A stretch of 64,000 bases of DNA from Campylobacter concisus (GTDB taxonomy: Bacteria > Campylobacterota > Campylobacteria > Campylobacterales > Campylobacteraceae). How positions within the stretch are numbered: the stretch's first letter is position 1; the number at the start of each line of letters is the position of its first letter. A program made the position numbers and the translations under genes. The notes beneath the pieces were generated by a model. The model saw nothing but the letters and a program-made list of their open reading frames with translations. It did not search any database and was not told the origin of the DNA. Positions 17,371 to 26,723 of the stretch are shown here, piece by piece. The stretch is taken from the NCBI RefSeq assembly GCF_003048375.1, contig NZ_CP021643.1, positions 55,794 through 119,793 on the forward strand, read 5' to 3'.

Positions 17371-20157
17371 TTATCTAATTGGTGAGTATAATGAGCTTGT
17401 CTTGTCTGTAATTGTTTGAGCCATATCTGCCATCGCACCCTCTTTTATACCTATCATTTGATAGAACCAAGAATTGAATTTAATGATACATACAAAGCCC
17501 ATTATTACATATACTGCTTTCATGATTGCATCGCCCATAGATACAAATGCTAAAACTGTAATCGTTTGCCCAACAGTGGCATCTGGTGTTACAAAAGTTG
17601 TTTGAATTATTCCAACTATAAGGGCATATATCATGTTTAAAATTTCTTGACCAAATATATATAGGTAAGTTGATAACACTATTAAAATAGGTGTGATAGA
17701 CAATACAGCACCTCTTCCAATATAGTGCATTATTGCATCAAACCTTTTAGAAATAACTGCCCAAATAACAACTGCTGGGGATGCGATAAAAAACGTAAGA
17801 ACTTCAATAAAGTAAAAAGCTATTCTATATATAATCATCAAAGCAATCGCTGAAAAAGTAATGATTTCAAGTAGCCAGTTATATAAAAATACTGAAGTTG
17901 TATAAACCAAGAAAGCTTTTCCTATTGATACAGCTACTCCAAGCACTTTTGAAAGAAGAATACCCATCGCTCCAGTTGTCGTAACAAGCAAGGTAGTGCA
18001 AATAGTCATTAAGATATCAACAAATCCACCAAAAAACTTATCTATGCCATTATATAGATCAGTAAATTTTGGTAGCATAAAATACAAAGTAGATGGGGTT
18101 AATGCTTCTATTAAGTTTTGCTTAGAAAAACCTCTTGTATCATTTTTGGCCTCTTGTGCCTTCACGTCATCACTCGGGCTATTTGTAGTAATGGAGTTGT
18201 TATTTACGCTTGCGGCATTTTGATAAGCAACTGCGGCGTCCTTTCTCTCTTCTAATGTTTGTCCCAACAATGACGTTTTATATAGAGTAAAAGATGATGG
18301 GACAAGAACAGTGTTGATCCAACCATTTGTCACCTGCATATTTGCCATTCTTTGAGAAACATTGTGCATAGTCTGCGTTGATGTTTTTGCATTTTTTATA
18401 TCTTTTAAAGAGCTTATCGCTGTCTTTGTAAAATAGTAATCAGCAATGGTATTAGATGAAATTTTACTTATACTTTGCTCTAAAGCTGCACAAGCATCTA
18501 CTGATATAGTAGTAATATTGTTATTTTTCAATGCTGTTTGTTGTCCATTAGTATAAGATTTCTGGGTTAGGGCCTCTCTCTCTGTTTTTAGAGTTCCAGA
18601 AAGAGCCTCTGGCATAATAATACCATCGTAAGCAGTATTTGACTCCGCACCATAAATTGTTTTACAAAAAGCAGAATAAAACTCAACCTCTTTTTGCAAA
18701 ATCAAAAAATTACGCCTTGTTTCATCAAGCTTTTCCGCATAAGAATCAACTACGTTACCCACCGACATATTATTTACTGATTGTAAATAGATTAGATAAG
18801 GGTATAAGGCATAATCGGCAAATTTATTTGCCATCAATGTTCCTTGCTTAACAAAATATTGAATTGCTGTTTGTATTAAAGTCGTTGAATCCAATTTTTC
18901 ATCTGAATTATTTGCGCCGCCAGTAGTTCGTGAGCCACTATTTAAAACAATGCCTACATCATTATCTGTTCTTGTGTGCAAATAACTACCATTGATAGTT
19001 AAATTTGTTGGTATCACTGGAGCAAGAAAAAAGATGGCAGCAGTAGCTGGTGCTATCATCATTTTTTTCCAACCAATATCTTGCCTACTATCATTATCTC
19101 CAAAATGATTAAAGCCAAATTGTATAACTTTTGGCGACGCATATATACAAAAACCAATGAAGAATAAAAATAAGACAATCTCCCTTTCAGCTTTTCTAAT
19201 ATTTTCAATAAACGAAATATAAAATCCCCATAGTTTTCCATCCATTATTTTGTCTAATGGAGATACAATTTTTACGTTTTCTTGATCAATAGAAATACCA
19301 ATCCATTCAGCAACAAAACCAAGGGCTTCTGACATTTTAAATTTTTCTTCTGTGTCTTTTGTAATAATAGCGTTATCTTGAAAATTAGCCTTACCAGATG
19401 CTTGATCTATTGCATTAGAAGATTTAAAAACGTCTTCATTAAGTGTCAATGCACCAACAATAAATTCCGAAATAGTGGTGTCATTTCCACTTTTATTGGT
19501 CTGAAAGACAATAGGTTTTACTGAATAATCATCTTTTTTAGCTTCAAGGTCTTTTAATATTTTATATAATCCACTATAATCCACTACGAGTTCAGAAATT
19601 ACACTTGTTTTTGTGTCATAGAAAAAGCCCTTTTGAATTTCAGATAACTTTGTTCTTGAAGAGCCAATATATCTAGCTTCTGCTGAACCATCATTGATGG
19701 TTGCAGCTGTAATTGTCGAGATGTTATTTTTTTGCTCATTAATAAATTTTAGATCATCATTTACACACTCAGCAAAACTATATGGAATTCTAAAACCACT
19801 TTGTTGCATAACAACGTTTGAAACAGTTACTCCTAAATTTTTTGCATCTGATTGTATCTCTTCTTGTGATTTGCCCTCTTTTAAATTATATTGGCAAACG
19901 TATGTTCCTGATTTAAAATCAATATTATCTAAAACAACATCATATTTATCGGCAACTCTTGGGGATAATTGAGGGCAGTTGATTGCATTAAATGTAGCTT
20001 GTTTTTGTTTGCTTGAATTTTCATTATATGAATACTCAAAATTAAAAGGCGCGCCAACTCCACGACCCGACCCACATGTAGCTTGTTTGGCGTTAGCTAC
20101 ACATATACATGAAGCCGTGAGCGCAAAGAATAGAAATACTCTTTTTACCAACATCAT
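17371..20157 (-). CDS. Large polytopic type IV secretion protein (VirB6/TraG-N/DotA class)
   Basis: 928 residues with a signal peptide (about 1-23), a long periplasmic region with Cys residues, two membrane spans around 335-395, another long extracytoplasmic region, then a cluster of five or more spans from about 700 to 890. Signal peptide plus periplasmic domain plus C-terminal membrane cluster matches the DotA/TraY type and, more loosely, VirB6/TrbL and TraG, which line the inner-membrane channel. The start overlaps the upstream stop (ATGA). Assignment is by topology and position at the end of the operon. No diagnostic motif was found. Confidence 0.55.
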   Translation of the reverse strand: MMLVKRVFLFFALTASCICVANAKQATCGSGRGVGAPFNFEYSYNENSSKQKQATFNAINCPQLSPRVADKYDVVLDNIDFKSGTYVCQYNLKEGKSQEEIQSDAKNLGVTVSNVVMQQSGFRIPYSFAECVNDDLKFINEQKNNISTITAATINDGSAEARYIGSSRTKLSEIQKGFFYDTKTSVISELVVDYSGLYKILKDLEAKKDDYSVKPIVFQTNKSGNDTTISEFIVGALTLNEDVFKSSNAIDQASGKANFQDNAIITKDTEEKFKMSEALGFVAEWIGISIDQENVKIVSPLDKIMDGKLWGFYISFIENIRKAEREIVLFLFFIGFCIYASPKVIQFGFNHFGDNDSRQDIGWKKMMIAPATAAIFFLAPVIPTNLTINGSYLHTRTDNDVGIVLNSGSRTTGGANNSDEKLDSTTLIQTAIQYFVKQGTLMANKFADYALYPYLIYLQSVNNMSVGNVVDSYAEKLDETRRNFLILQKEVEFYSAFCKTIYGAESNTAYDGIIMPEALSGTLKTEREALTQKSYTNGQQTALKNNNITTISVDACAALEQSISKISSNTIADYYFTKTAISSLKDIKNAKTSTQTMHNVSQRMANMQVTNGWINTVLVPSSFTLYKTSLLGQTLEERKDAAVAYQNAASVNNNSITTNSPSDDVKAQEAKNDTRGFSKQNLIEALTPSTLYFMLPKFTDLYNGIDKFFGGFVDILMTICTTLLVTTTGAMGILLSKVLGVAVSIGKAFLVYTTSVFLYNWLLEIITFSAIALMIIYRIAFYFIEVLTFFIASPAVVIWAVISKRFDAIMHYIGRGAVLSITPILIVLSTYLYIFGQEILNMIYALIVGIIQTTFVTPDATVGQTITVLAFVSMGDAIMKAVYVIMGFVCIIKFNSWFYQMIGIKEGAMADMAQTITDKTSSLYSPIR

Positions 20158-21467
20158 CTATTTGATCCTTGATTGATATATAAAGGCTGTTGTTGCCCAT
20201 TGTAATAATAATATTGTTGCGGACCATATTGCGGTGTTGCTGGATATGGTGGCATATTATATTGCTGTTGTGGTGGTATTGGTGGATAATAGCCTTGTGG
20301 AGCTATATTTATATCTTGTTGTGTCTGGATACCGCCATCGTAAGGATTTAAAGGCACTTGTTTAGCTACACTTCTACTTGTTCCATTTGAATAAGCAGAT
20401 GTATTTCCAGTGAAACGTGGTTCATCAGTTTGGATTAAATTATTAGGAGCATAATTAACACCACGCATACCCCTGGAGTTGAAATCAACCTGCATATCGG
20501 CAAACATCAAGGTATCTTTGTTGATCTTAAAGCTATAACTTACCCTATCTAAATAGGCATTTCCGATCACGCTCGCTAGTGAGCTAACAAGTTCAACTAC
20601 TGCACCTGCTATATAGTCACCAGTCTTTGGTTTTTCTGTTTTCGTATCTTGTGTTACAACAATACCACCACCACTTGATTGAACATTTGAGCTTTGACTT
20701 GTTCTACTACTTTTAAGTGCGTCTAGGTAATCTTGTGCATATTTTGTTGCAACAGTCGCCGAAGAGATAGCTCCAGCGGCCATAATTTTTTGTATCATGT
20801 AGTCATTAACGCTAGTTGCTATGTTGATAGATGTTCTTAATCCGTTCAAGACAACACCTTGCTGAACTTGCATCTTCTTACCATTTATCTCTACATATAG
20901 CGGTGTTGCTATAAGAGCTTGTGAAAAAAAGTCAGGTGTAAGCGTGACTGATAGCAGACCTTGTCCATAATCCATAAAATCACAACTTAAGGTAGCATAG
21001 CCTGCAATTCTTGCTATTTCAACTTCGTTTCTTAAAGAACAATAGCCTTGCACAAATTTAATATCAGGCTTTATGCTCTGTTCTTTTTCGTTTTGTATAG
21101 CAGCTGCCCTTTGAGATGCTCGTTCTGTTTGAGCGGCCATTTCTTGACCATAGAAATCATACCCAGCAGCAATAGGTGCGGCTTGCTGATTGTTTATAGC
21201 ATTGTTTCTTGGCATTTTTTGATAGGCTTTAAAATGCTCATATACTACTTCAGGGTAGTTAAATTGCCCTTCGTCTTTTTTTTGGTTATTGAGGTCAATT
21301 AGAGAGCTTTGCTCGTATGATCGGCTTTCATTTAAACCTTGGCCAGTATTTTTATAGCTTTCATATTCTAGCCCCTGATTAACAGATGATCCAGTTTCAT
21401 CCGCAATTAAAACTTGTGCTGTTACTATGCTAGTAGCAATAAGTGTGTATATAAATTTACTTTGCAT
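20154..21467 (-). CDS. Secreted core-complex candidate, possibly VirB10/TraB-like
   Basis: 437 residues with a signal peptide, a Gln/Ala-rich region, a Cys-containing beta-rich domain around residues 140-225 (YCSLRNEVEIARIAGYATLSC), a linker, then a small hydrophobic segment (AGAVVELVSSLASVIGNAY) and a Pro/Gln/Tyr-rich tail. The spaced Cys pair, the 'VQQGVVLNG' strand and the later amphipathic helix recall the C-terminal domain of TraB/VirB10, but this protein is exported rather than membrane-anchored at its N-terminus. It lies next to a lipoprotein and a VirB9/TraK-like gene, an order typical of an outer-membrane core. Tentative. Confidence 0.45.
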   Translation of the reverse strand: MQSKFIYTLIATSIVTAQVLIADETGSSVNQGLEYESYKNTGQGLNESRSYEQSSLIDLNNQKKDEGQFNYPEVVYEHFKAYQKMPRNNAINNQQAAPIAAGYDFYGQEMAAQTERASQRAAAIQNEKEQSIKPDIKFVQGYCSLRNEVEIARIAGYATLSCDFMDYGQGLLSVTLTPDFFSQALIATPLYVEINGKKMQVQQGVVLNGLRTSINIATSVNDYMIQKIMAAGAISSATVATKYAQDYLDALKSSRTSQSSNVQSSGGGIVVTQDTKTEKPKTGDYIAGAVVELVSSLASVIGNAYLDRVSYSFKINKDTLMFADMQVDFNSRGMRGVNYAPNNLIQTDEPRFTGNTSAYSNGTSRSVAKQVPLNPYDGGIQTQQDINIAPQGYYPPIPPQQQYNMPPYPATPQYGPQQYYYYNGQQQPLYINQGSNR

Positions 21468-21804
21468 ATTTAAAATCCCTTGCTATATCACCAAATACGT
21501 TATTTTTAAGTCCTTGCTTAGCAGGCAACTCTTGCTCCTCTAAAGCACCGCCTTTTGCTTGAAAATTCTTTTTGGCTGTTAAAATTTCAGCGATTTTATT
21601 CTCGCCATATCTAAGTTTTTGACTAAAGAAATCCGCATTGCCTCTTTCGATCTTATGGATTAGCTCTCTATCTCTATCTATGTTGTCAAACATATAGCCG
21701 CTATTAATACCCTTGCCATAAACCATATTTTGCTCATAGGTCTTTGGAGAACAACCAGTGAGAAGTAGTATTGCGCCAGCTATAAGAAATATTCTTTTTT
21801 TCAT
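21457..21804 (-). CDS. Small lipoprotein, VirB7/TraV-position
   Basis: 115 residues with a type II signal peptide and the lipobox LLTGC at about 14-18. The mature part is polar and helical without further Cys. In conjugation systems a small lipoprotein encoded beside VirB9/TraK anchors the core complex in the outer membrane (VirB7, TraV, DotD). Size and position fit; family identity is not proven. AAAAGGAC precedes the ATG. Confidence 0.6.
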   Translation of the reverse strand: MKKRIFLIAGAILLLTGCSPKTYEQNMVYGKGINSGYMFDNIDRDRELIHKIERGNADFFSQKLRYGENKIAEILTAKKNFQAKGGALEEQELPAKQGLKNNVFGDIARDFKYAK

Positions 21805-21816
21805 TTTTAGTCCTTT

Positions 21817-22737
21817 TTACTTTCTAAATTCAGTGCTTGGATAAAAGCCATTAAGGGAATTTACCTTCTGATTTTTTAAACTTCTATCGCCATAGCTATA
21901 ACTTTGAGAAACATTAAACCTTACATCTTTGTAGTCTATTTGTCCAAAGGCCGCATCTCTTGTTATATAAAAAGTAGTGCCGTTGAGTAAGATTACATCA
22001 TAATCTCCATCTTTTTTAAAGGCAGATACAATTTTATCACCATTAAGCTGGAAGTATTTTTTAATGACATCCAATGGGTTATATTTGATGTTCCATACAT
22101 ATCGGTAGTTTAGTGACAAATAGTTGTCGTCGATCACATATTTATTGAAAGATCCGTCTTTATAGACTTGCTGAGTATATTTTTGAATAATAATATTAGT
22201 GTAAAAGGTATTTTTATTGTTTCTAAATGTGATTAGCATATTACCATTAACAAAATCCTTGCTTGGTTGCAAGAAAAGCAAGTTGTTAGAGAAATTGAAA
22301 GTATCCATATCAGAAGACGACTTCACATATACTATTTCTGTTCCTTCTGGAAGAGTTATGGTGGTTATGAAGTGTGGGTGAATATAGATCACGTCCGTAT
22401 TTTTAAGTTGCTTAACGCTTGCATCGATTAATAAATTTAGATCAAGCGTTTCAGTTAAAATTTTAGAATATCTATCTTTTTTATCGACAACACCTTTGGC
22501 AAAGTTATCGTTTATATTTAGCTCAAATCTATCTTTTAGTATTTGAGGGTTTGCATAACGAAGGTTGTCCTGAATTGTTTCTACTGGAATTGCAGGATTG
22601 ATTGCCTGGATCGGATTTCCATTTTGATCATATTGTTGTTGCTGCTGTTGTTGTTGCGTATTGAACATCTTATCGCTATCGACAGCATAAAGTTGTGTAG
22701 CAACAGCTATGGCGATTAGTGTTTTAAGGCTTTTCAT
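21817..22737 (-). CDS. VirB9/TraK-like outer-membrane core candidate
   Basis: 306 residues with a signal peptide (about 1-19) and a poly-Gln run coded by CAA/CAG repeats near residue 29. A beta-rich domain follows: VIYIHPHFITTITLPEGTEI, then a second strand set (NNLLFLQPSKDFVNGNMLITFRN). A 'hxVxPxxxTTIxLPxGxxI' opening strand is typical of the VirB9/TraK/DotH N-terminal domain. The C-terminal part (FYITRDAAFGQIDY) has the alternating pattern of the VirB9 C-terminal sandwich. It overlaps the upstream gene by 4 bases. Confidence 0.6.
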   Translation of the reverse strand: MKSLKTLIAIAVATQLYAVDSDKMFNTQQQQQQQQYDQNGNPIQAINPAIPVETIQDNLRYANPQILKDRFELNINDNFAKGVVDKKDRYSKILTETLDLNLLIDASVKQLKNTDVIYIHPHFITTITLPEGTEIVYVKSSSDMDTFNFSNNLLFLQPSKDFVNGNMLITFRNNKNTFYTNIIIQKYTQQVYKDGSFNKYVIDDNYLSLNYRYVWNIKYNPLDVIKKYFQLNGDKIVSAFKKDGDYDVILLNGTTFYITRDAAFGQIDYKDVRFNVSQSYSYGDRSLKNQKVNSLNGFYPSTEFRK

Positions 22738-23123
22738 TTTGCACTCTCTTGTATCTCTTGAATTTTTAATGTATTTATCAAGAAGTTAATTTTATTGCTA
22801 TCTATGTTTTTTATCTTTTTTGAATTTTCAAGCAAAAGCTCCAAAATTTCATTGTGTGTTTTTTCTGGATCAATCCCAATATTGTTGCCCACCAAAACTA
22901 TATTTTTACCCCTGATTACGTCATCTGAAGTTACAGTTTGATTATAAACAACGCTTTTAGATCCTTTGTATTTCTTTAGATCTTCAAAATTTTTTACTTT
23001 TTTAAACTCGCCTGCTGGGAGGACATACTCAGTAGTGATTTGTTTCTCTGCAATTTGTTCTGCGTGTAAAGCAGAGGTTGCCAAGATCATCAGTGTTAGA
23101 ATTTTATTCATCGTCTTCATCAT
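22734..23123 (-). CDS. Small periplasmic protein in secretion operon
   Basis: 129 residues starting at MMKTMNK, selected because AAAGGGC lies 3 bases upstream. This start is embedded in the last codons of the preceding gene, so the two are tightly coupled. A signal peptide ends near LHA. The mature protein has 'SDDVIRGKNIVLVGNNIGI' and a helical C-terminus. No family recognised. Confidence 0.55.
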   Translation of the reverse strand: MMKTMNKILTLMILATSALHAEQIAEKQITTEYVLPAGEFKKVKNFEDLKKYKGSKSVVYNQTVTSDDVIRGKNIVLVGNNIGIDPEKTHNEILELLLENSKKIKNIDSNKINFLINTLKIQEIQESAK

Positions 23124-23799
23124 ATTGCCTTTTGCCCTTTTTGTTTTGTTTGCCTTTAGTATTTTCTCCAAAGCCACGTTGCTTTCTTAGTTTAAAAGCC
23201 TTTTCTTCACTAATCTGATCGCTTTTATAGCAAAACATCATAAGCCCCTGATTGCTATCCAAGCTAAACCACATGATTTGATCTTCTGGATTTTTATAAA
23301 GCTCGTATTTCTCTATTAATTTTGGGACTACGATCGCTAAAACCACCCATAGAGCGCAGTAAAAAGCGAATGTGGTAAAAACACCATCAATGCCATAGGT
23401 TTTAAAAACTAAAAATACAGTTACCAGTAAATTTAAAAACATCCCAATAAAAAATAAGCCCTTATTCAAACCTAGCTTATAGGTCGCAATATAAAGTATT
23501 GCTGTTACAGACATAAAAAGCACAAACTGAGATAATATCCCTGCTCCAAAAAACATACCCCATGAGAAGAATAGCGTTAAAGCAATTAGGGCAAAAACAT
23601 CCCCCGCAAAAAATAAAAATTTATGTATGCCTTTTAGCTTCTCTAGCTTATTAAGAACTATATTGCTGTTTTTTGTTTCTAAAGTCCATATATTGTCTTC
23701 GTGCATTAAGGTCATGTTTATAGCATTATTGGTCTTCCAAAGCGGAATATACGCTATGGTATTTGAGTATATATCTCTAAAGTAGTAATTGTTAATCAT
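23104..23799 (-). CDS. Membrane protein with five or so helices
   Basis: 231 residues. A soluble N-terminal 60 residues is followed by four to five hydrophobic helices between about 62 and 165, then a soluble domain and a Lys/Gly-rich, finally acidic tail (KQNKKGKRQYDEDDE). It overlaps both neighbours. Inner-membrane component of the operon; function unknown. Confidence 0.55.
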   Translation of the reverse strand: MINNYYFRDIYSNTIAYIPLWKTNNAINMTLMHEDNIWTLETKNSNIVLNKLEKLKGIHKFLFFAGDVFALIALTLFFSWGMFFGAGILSQFVLFMSVTAILYIATYKLGLNKGLFFIGMFLNLLVTVFLVFKTYGIDGVFTTFAFYCALWVVLAIVVPKLIEKYELYKNPEDQIMWFSLDSNQGLMMFCYKSDQISEEKAFKLRKQRGFGENTKGKQNKKGKRQYDEDDE

Positions 23800-24443
23800 A
23801 TTGCCTCAATCACATTATTTATTTTTTCTATTTTTTTCGAGCTTGTAGCATTCTTGCTCAGCGTATTTACTATAAATGTAAATGTGCTATTGCCGTCGTT
23901 GTTCTCAACGCTAAAGTCTTCATCTGCGTTTTGTGAAAGCTCTTTTATTGCCAAAATTTTTCTAAAATTCATAAGCGGCAAATTTGCCTCGTTTTTTGTA
24001 TTGTATCTTTTAACAAAATTTAAAAAATCAGCTTCCAAGCCTTTGTAGTCAATGTATGCTTGGACTGATTTAAAGTCTTGTAAGGCCACATATCCACCAT
24101 CAGCAAATGGCATTCTAAAAATCATTTTTTCATCGATGCCAGCCTCTAAAAGCTCGTCTTTAAAGACGTTCGCCATATACTCACCTTGGATGTCTGCATC
24201 AAAGCCAATTATAAAATAGACTTTAACTCCATTAGAGTTATTCTCTTTATAGCAATTCATCACATCAATAAAAACATCATTGTCTTTAAGTGAAGTGTTG
24301 TTTATATAGCTATCTTTTTGATCACTGCTTTGCTTTACATTTATTGGGATATTAATACAAAAGCTTTGCACACACTCTTTAAGGTTGTGGTTACTGTGTG
24401 TGCCGATAAGTGACTCGCTAATTAGTATATAAAGTGTCTTCAT
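23796..24443 (-). CDS. Toprim-only topoisomerase IA-like protein
   Basis: 215 residues resembling just the Toprim domain of a type IA topoisomerase. ILISES (Glu10) replaces the family's 'VIVESP', and FDADIQGE (Asp82, Asp84, Glu88) replaces 'TDPDREGE', so the DxD pair is kept but the middle Glu of the motif is Gln. The domains that carry the catalytic tyrosine and the gate are absent, so strand passage is not possible alone. It overlaps both neighbours by ATGA in the secretion operon, which suggests a structural or regulatory DNA-binding job during transfer. Other Toprim folds remain possible. Confidence 0.5.
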   Translation of the reverse strand: MKTLYILISESLIGTHSNHNLKECVQSFCINIPINVKQSSDQKDSYINNTSLKDNDVFIDVMNCYKENNSNGVKVYFIIGFDADIQGEYMANVFKDELLEAGIDEKMIFRMPFADGGYVALQDFKSVQAYIDYKGLEADFLNFVKRYNTKNEANLPLMNFRKILAIKELSQNADEDFSVENNDGNSTFTFIVNTLSKNATSSKKIEKINNVIEAI

Positions 24444-25867
24444 AGCTTACAACTTCTCGCAAAATTCTCTTTTTCAATAATCATTGCTTGTGATTGTGGA
24501 TTAAAAACTACTATGTATCCATTTTGCTCGTAGTAATCAACTGGCAATACTTTGCCTTTATAAAAATTATATATTGGTTCTGTCTTATATGATCCATCAG
24601 CTTTTTTGATGAGCTGCGTTCTAATGCCAGATAATGGTCTAAAATCACATTTTGCGCTATTAGTATGAGAGTTAGAAGCAGATTGCGCTTGGGTTTGACT
24701 AGATTGTTCAGTTGGAGCTGATGGCTGACTTTGCTCTACAACTACTTTAATAGGTGTAGTTTCTTGACCATTGTCATTAGAGGCTTTAGGAGTAGCTTTT
24801 ATAATGGTCTTACCCTCTTCCGCCTTTGCTGGGTCAAAGAACAATTTGTCTTGTGTTAAAAAATTGCCACCTTGTGGAAATGCTATTTTAGCATTTAAAG
24901 CCTCGTTGCTGACATCTGCAAATTTAATAAAGAAGTTAAGATCCTCTCTCCACACCTCTTTGATTTTAAATTGACATCCACCATGAACAAAGGTATCTCC
25001 AACACCATAAATTTTATTTTTATGTTTAAATTGCAATGTTTCTAAATTAAATAACGCTTTTTGCTTGATTGTCTTGACAACACTACCAAGGCATCTTCTA
25101 TCAAGTTCCTCTTGGGTAGGTTTTGGTTTTTGAGCAACTGCTTTTGGCATTTGTGCCGCTCTAGTGCTAGCTGGGGCAACCCTGGCTGGATGTTTAGCTT
25201 TTGGCCTTGGTGCTACTGCTGGTTTTATTTCTTCTACTTTATAGTTAAGAGTATCAGTTTTACCGCTATTAACAATAGGAGTTTCACATTGATTTATATA
25301 TCTTATCTTCTCTATTGTTACAACTCTAACTGGATTTGACATAAACTGATCATCTTGTGGATTGATTTTTTCTTGCAGGTAGTTATAAAAACCAAATCTA
25401 TTCTCTTTATTGTGAAGTATGGTGCTTCCGACATTAAAATTATTTAATTTTTCATTTAACTCATGCGCTGGCTGTTCTTGGCTAAAAAATGAAAAAAGAA
25501 CATATACCTTGCCAGTATCCATATTCTTTAAGACCACTGGTTGAATATTACTCATTTTTTTCCCAATCGATTTGAAGAATACAACCTGCTCTATTGTAGT
25601 GCCAGGAGTAACCTCTTTTACTACCAAAATTTTATTGTTTAACTCAGATGAAACATAGTTAGACTTTGCACTATCATTGATCTCTTTCTTTAGCTGAGAT
25701 ACAACATCACTCACGCCCTCTTTGTAGTAGCTATAAGCATTAACTGGCTCAACCATTCTTGGCTGCTCCGCTATTCCAAAGCGGTCATCGTTAAAGTATG
25801 CCTGCGATTGTGAAAATGTGGCAAATAATATTGCAATAGATGCCATCATACTAAGCTTAGTTTTCAT
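24440..25867 (-). CDS. Secreted proline/alanine-rich protein with SH3-like repeats
   Basis: 475 residues with a signal peptide (about 1-23). A basic Pro/Ala linker lies around residues 215-250 (PRPKAKHPARVAP), and a Gln/Ser/Thr-rich linker around 360-400. Between and after them are small Cys-containing beta domains (HKNKIYGVGDTFVHGGCQF; NFYKGKVLPVDYYEQNGY). This linker-domain plan suits a periplasm-spanning protein. No family recognised. Its start overlaps the DsbC-like gene upstream. Confidence 0.55.
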   Translation of the reverse strand: MKTKLSMMASIAILFATFSQSQAYFNDDRFGIAEQPRMVEPVNAYSYYKEGVSDVVSQLKKEINDSAKSNYVSSELNNKILVVKEVTPGTTIEQVVFFKSIGKKMSNIQPVVLKNMDTGKVYVLFSFFSQEQPAHELNEKLNNFNVGSTILHNKENRFGFYNYLQEKINPQDDQFMSNPVRVVTIEKIRYINQCETPIVNSGKTDTLNYKVEEIKPAVAPRPKAKHPARVAPASTRAAQMPKAVAQKPKPTQEELDRRCLGSVVKTIKQKALFNLETLQFKHKNKIYGVGDTFVHGGCQFKIKEVWREDLNFFIKFADVSNEALNAKIAFPQGGNFLTQDKLFFDPAKAEEGKTIIKATPKASNDNGQETTPIKVVVEQSQPSAPTEQSSQTQAQSASNSHTNSAKCDFRPLSGIRTQLIKKADGSYKTEPIYNFYKGKVLPVDYYEQNGYIVVFNPQSQAMIIEKENFARSCKL

Positions 25868-26655
25868 TTCTTTTCCTGCTGTTTTGTATTATTAGTATCA
25901 AGTAAAAAAATAGGATTAACCCTTTCGTCTTTTATGAAATAAATAGGTTCAATTCCGTTTTTTTCATCACCATTTAAAGTTTTTGTGTTATCTAAAAGTT
26001 TTTTTGTATCTTGTAGGATTTGGATTTTTTCAGGACTTAATTTATCCAAACTGCTAGAAGAAATTATCTCTTTTATCTCTTTTGCACTTAGCTTGCTTCT
26101 TAGTAACTGTGCTGTTCTTAGCGATAAGCTATCATCTGCATTTACAAAGATTAGAGAAATTTTATATTTCTTTATTAGATCCTTGTAGCCATCTTGAATA
26201 AATAAAAAGTTGAATTCTTTGCTGTTAGGGCTTAGGACTATAAACAAATTCTCTTTTTGCTCATTTGCTCCGTCTGTCAGTGCAATAGCAAATTTTGAAA
26301 GCTCTTTTAGCACCTCTGATGAAATGATATTTAATTTTCTTTTAAGCAATATACTTTCATCAAAAGTATCGTTTTTAATACCATTTTGTAGTAGATCACC
26401 GCCAATTATTATGGCATCATCGCTAATGGCATATACGATAGAGAGATCATTAGTAGTTGTATTTTTATAAGCAATTTGTAAAATAGTATTGTTTTGGGTT
26501 AGAGGTTTGACATCAACAATAGAAATATTTTCTGAAACTATATTGTTCTTAGCAAGAACACCTTCTGCTATATTTATGTAGGTTTGCTTATCTAAATTAG
26601 CATAACAAAAAGTAGCTACCAACAAAATACTTGCCGCAATGTTTTTTCTAATCAT
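25864..26655 (-). CDS. DsbC/DsbG-like periplasmic protein lacking the CxxC pair
   Basis: 263 residues starting at MIRKNIA, which opens a signal peptide ending near CYA; longer frame starts would put 38 extra residues before it. The order resembles DsbC: an N-terminal dimer-type domain with 'YAISDDAIIIGGDLLQ', a linker helix, then a thioredoxin-fold strand ENLFIVLSPNSKEF. There the active-site CxxC has become non-cysteine. A chaperone-only or structural role in the secretion apparatus is inferred. It follows the pilin-like gene across an attenuator hairpin. Confidence 0.5.
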   Translation of the reverse strand: MIRKNIAASILLVATFCYANLDKQTYINIAEGVLAKNNIVSENISIVDVKPLTQNNTILQIAYKNTTTNDLSIVYAISDDAIIIGGDLLQNGIKNDTFDESILLKRKLNIISSEVLKELSKFAIALTDGANEQKENLFIVLSPNSKEFNFLFIQDGYKDLIKKYKISLIFVNADDSLSLRTAQLLRSKLSAKEIKEIISSSSLDKLSPEKIQILQDTKKLLDNTKTLNGDEKNGIEPIYFIKDERVNPIFLLDTNNTKQQEKK

Positions 26656-26685
26656 CTTTTTCTTCTTATTTCTTAAATTAATATT

Positions 26686-26714
26686 AAAAGAGAGAATACG
26701 AAATTCTCTCTTTT
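26686..26714 (-). terminator. Attenuator-type hairpin after the pilin-like gene
   Basis: A perfect 12-bp stem (26686-26697 with 26703-26714, loop of 5) is followed on the minus strand by T-rich sequence. It lies 10 bases downstream of the pilin-like stop and 31 bases before the next gene. It would allow high pilin expression with reduced readthrough into the rest of the operon. Confidence 0.75.
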
Positions 26715-26723
26715 TTGAACGGA

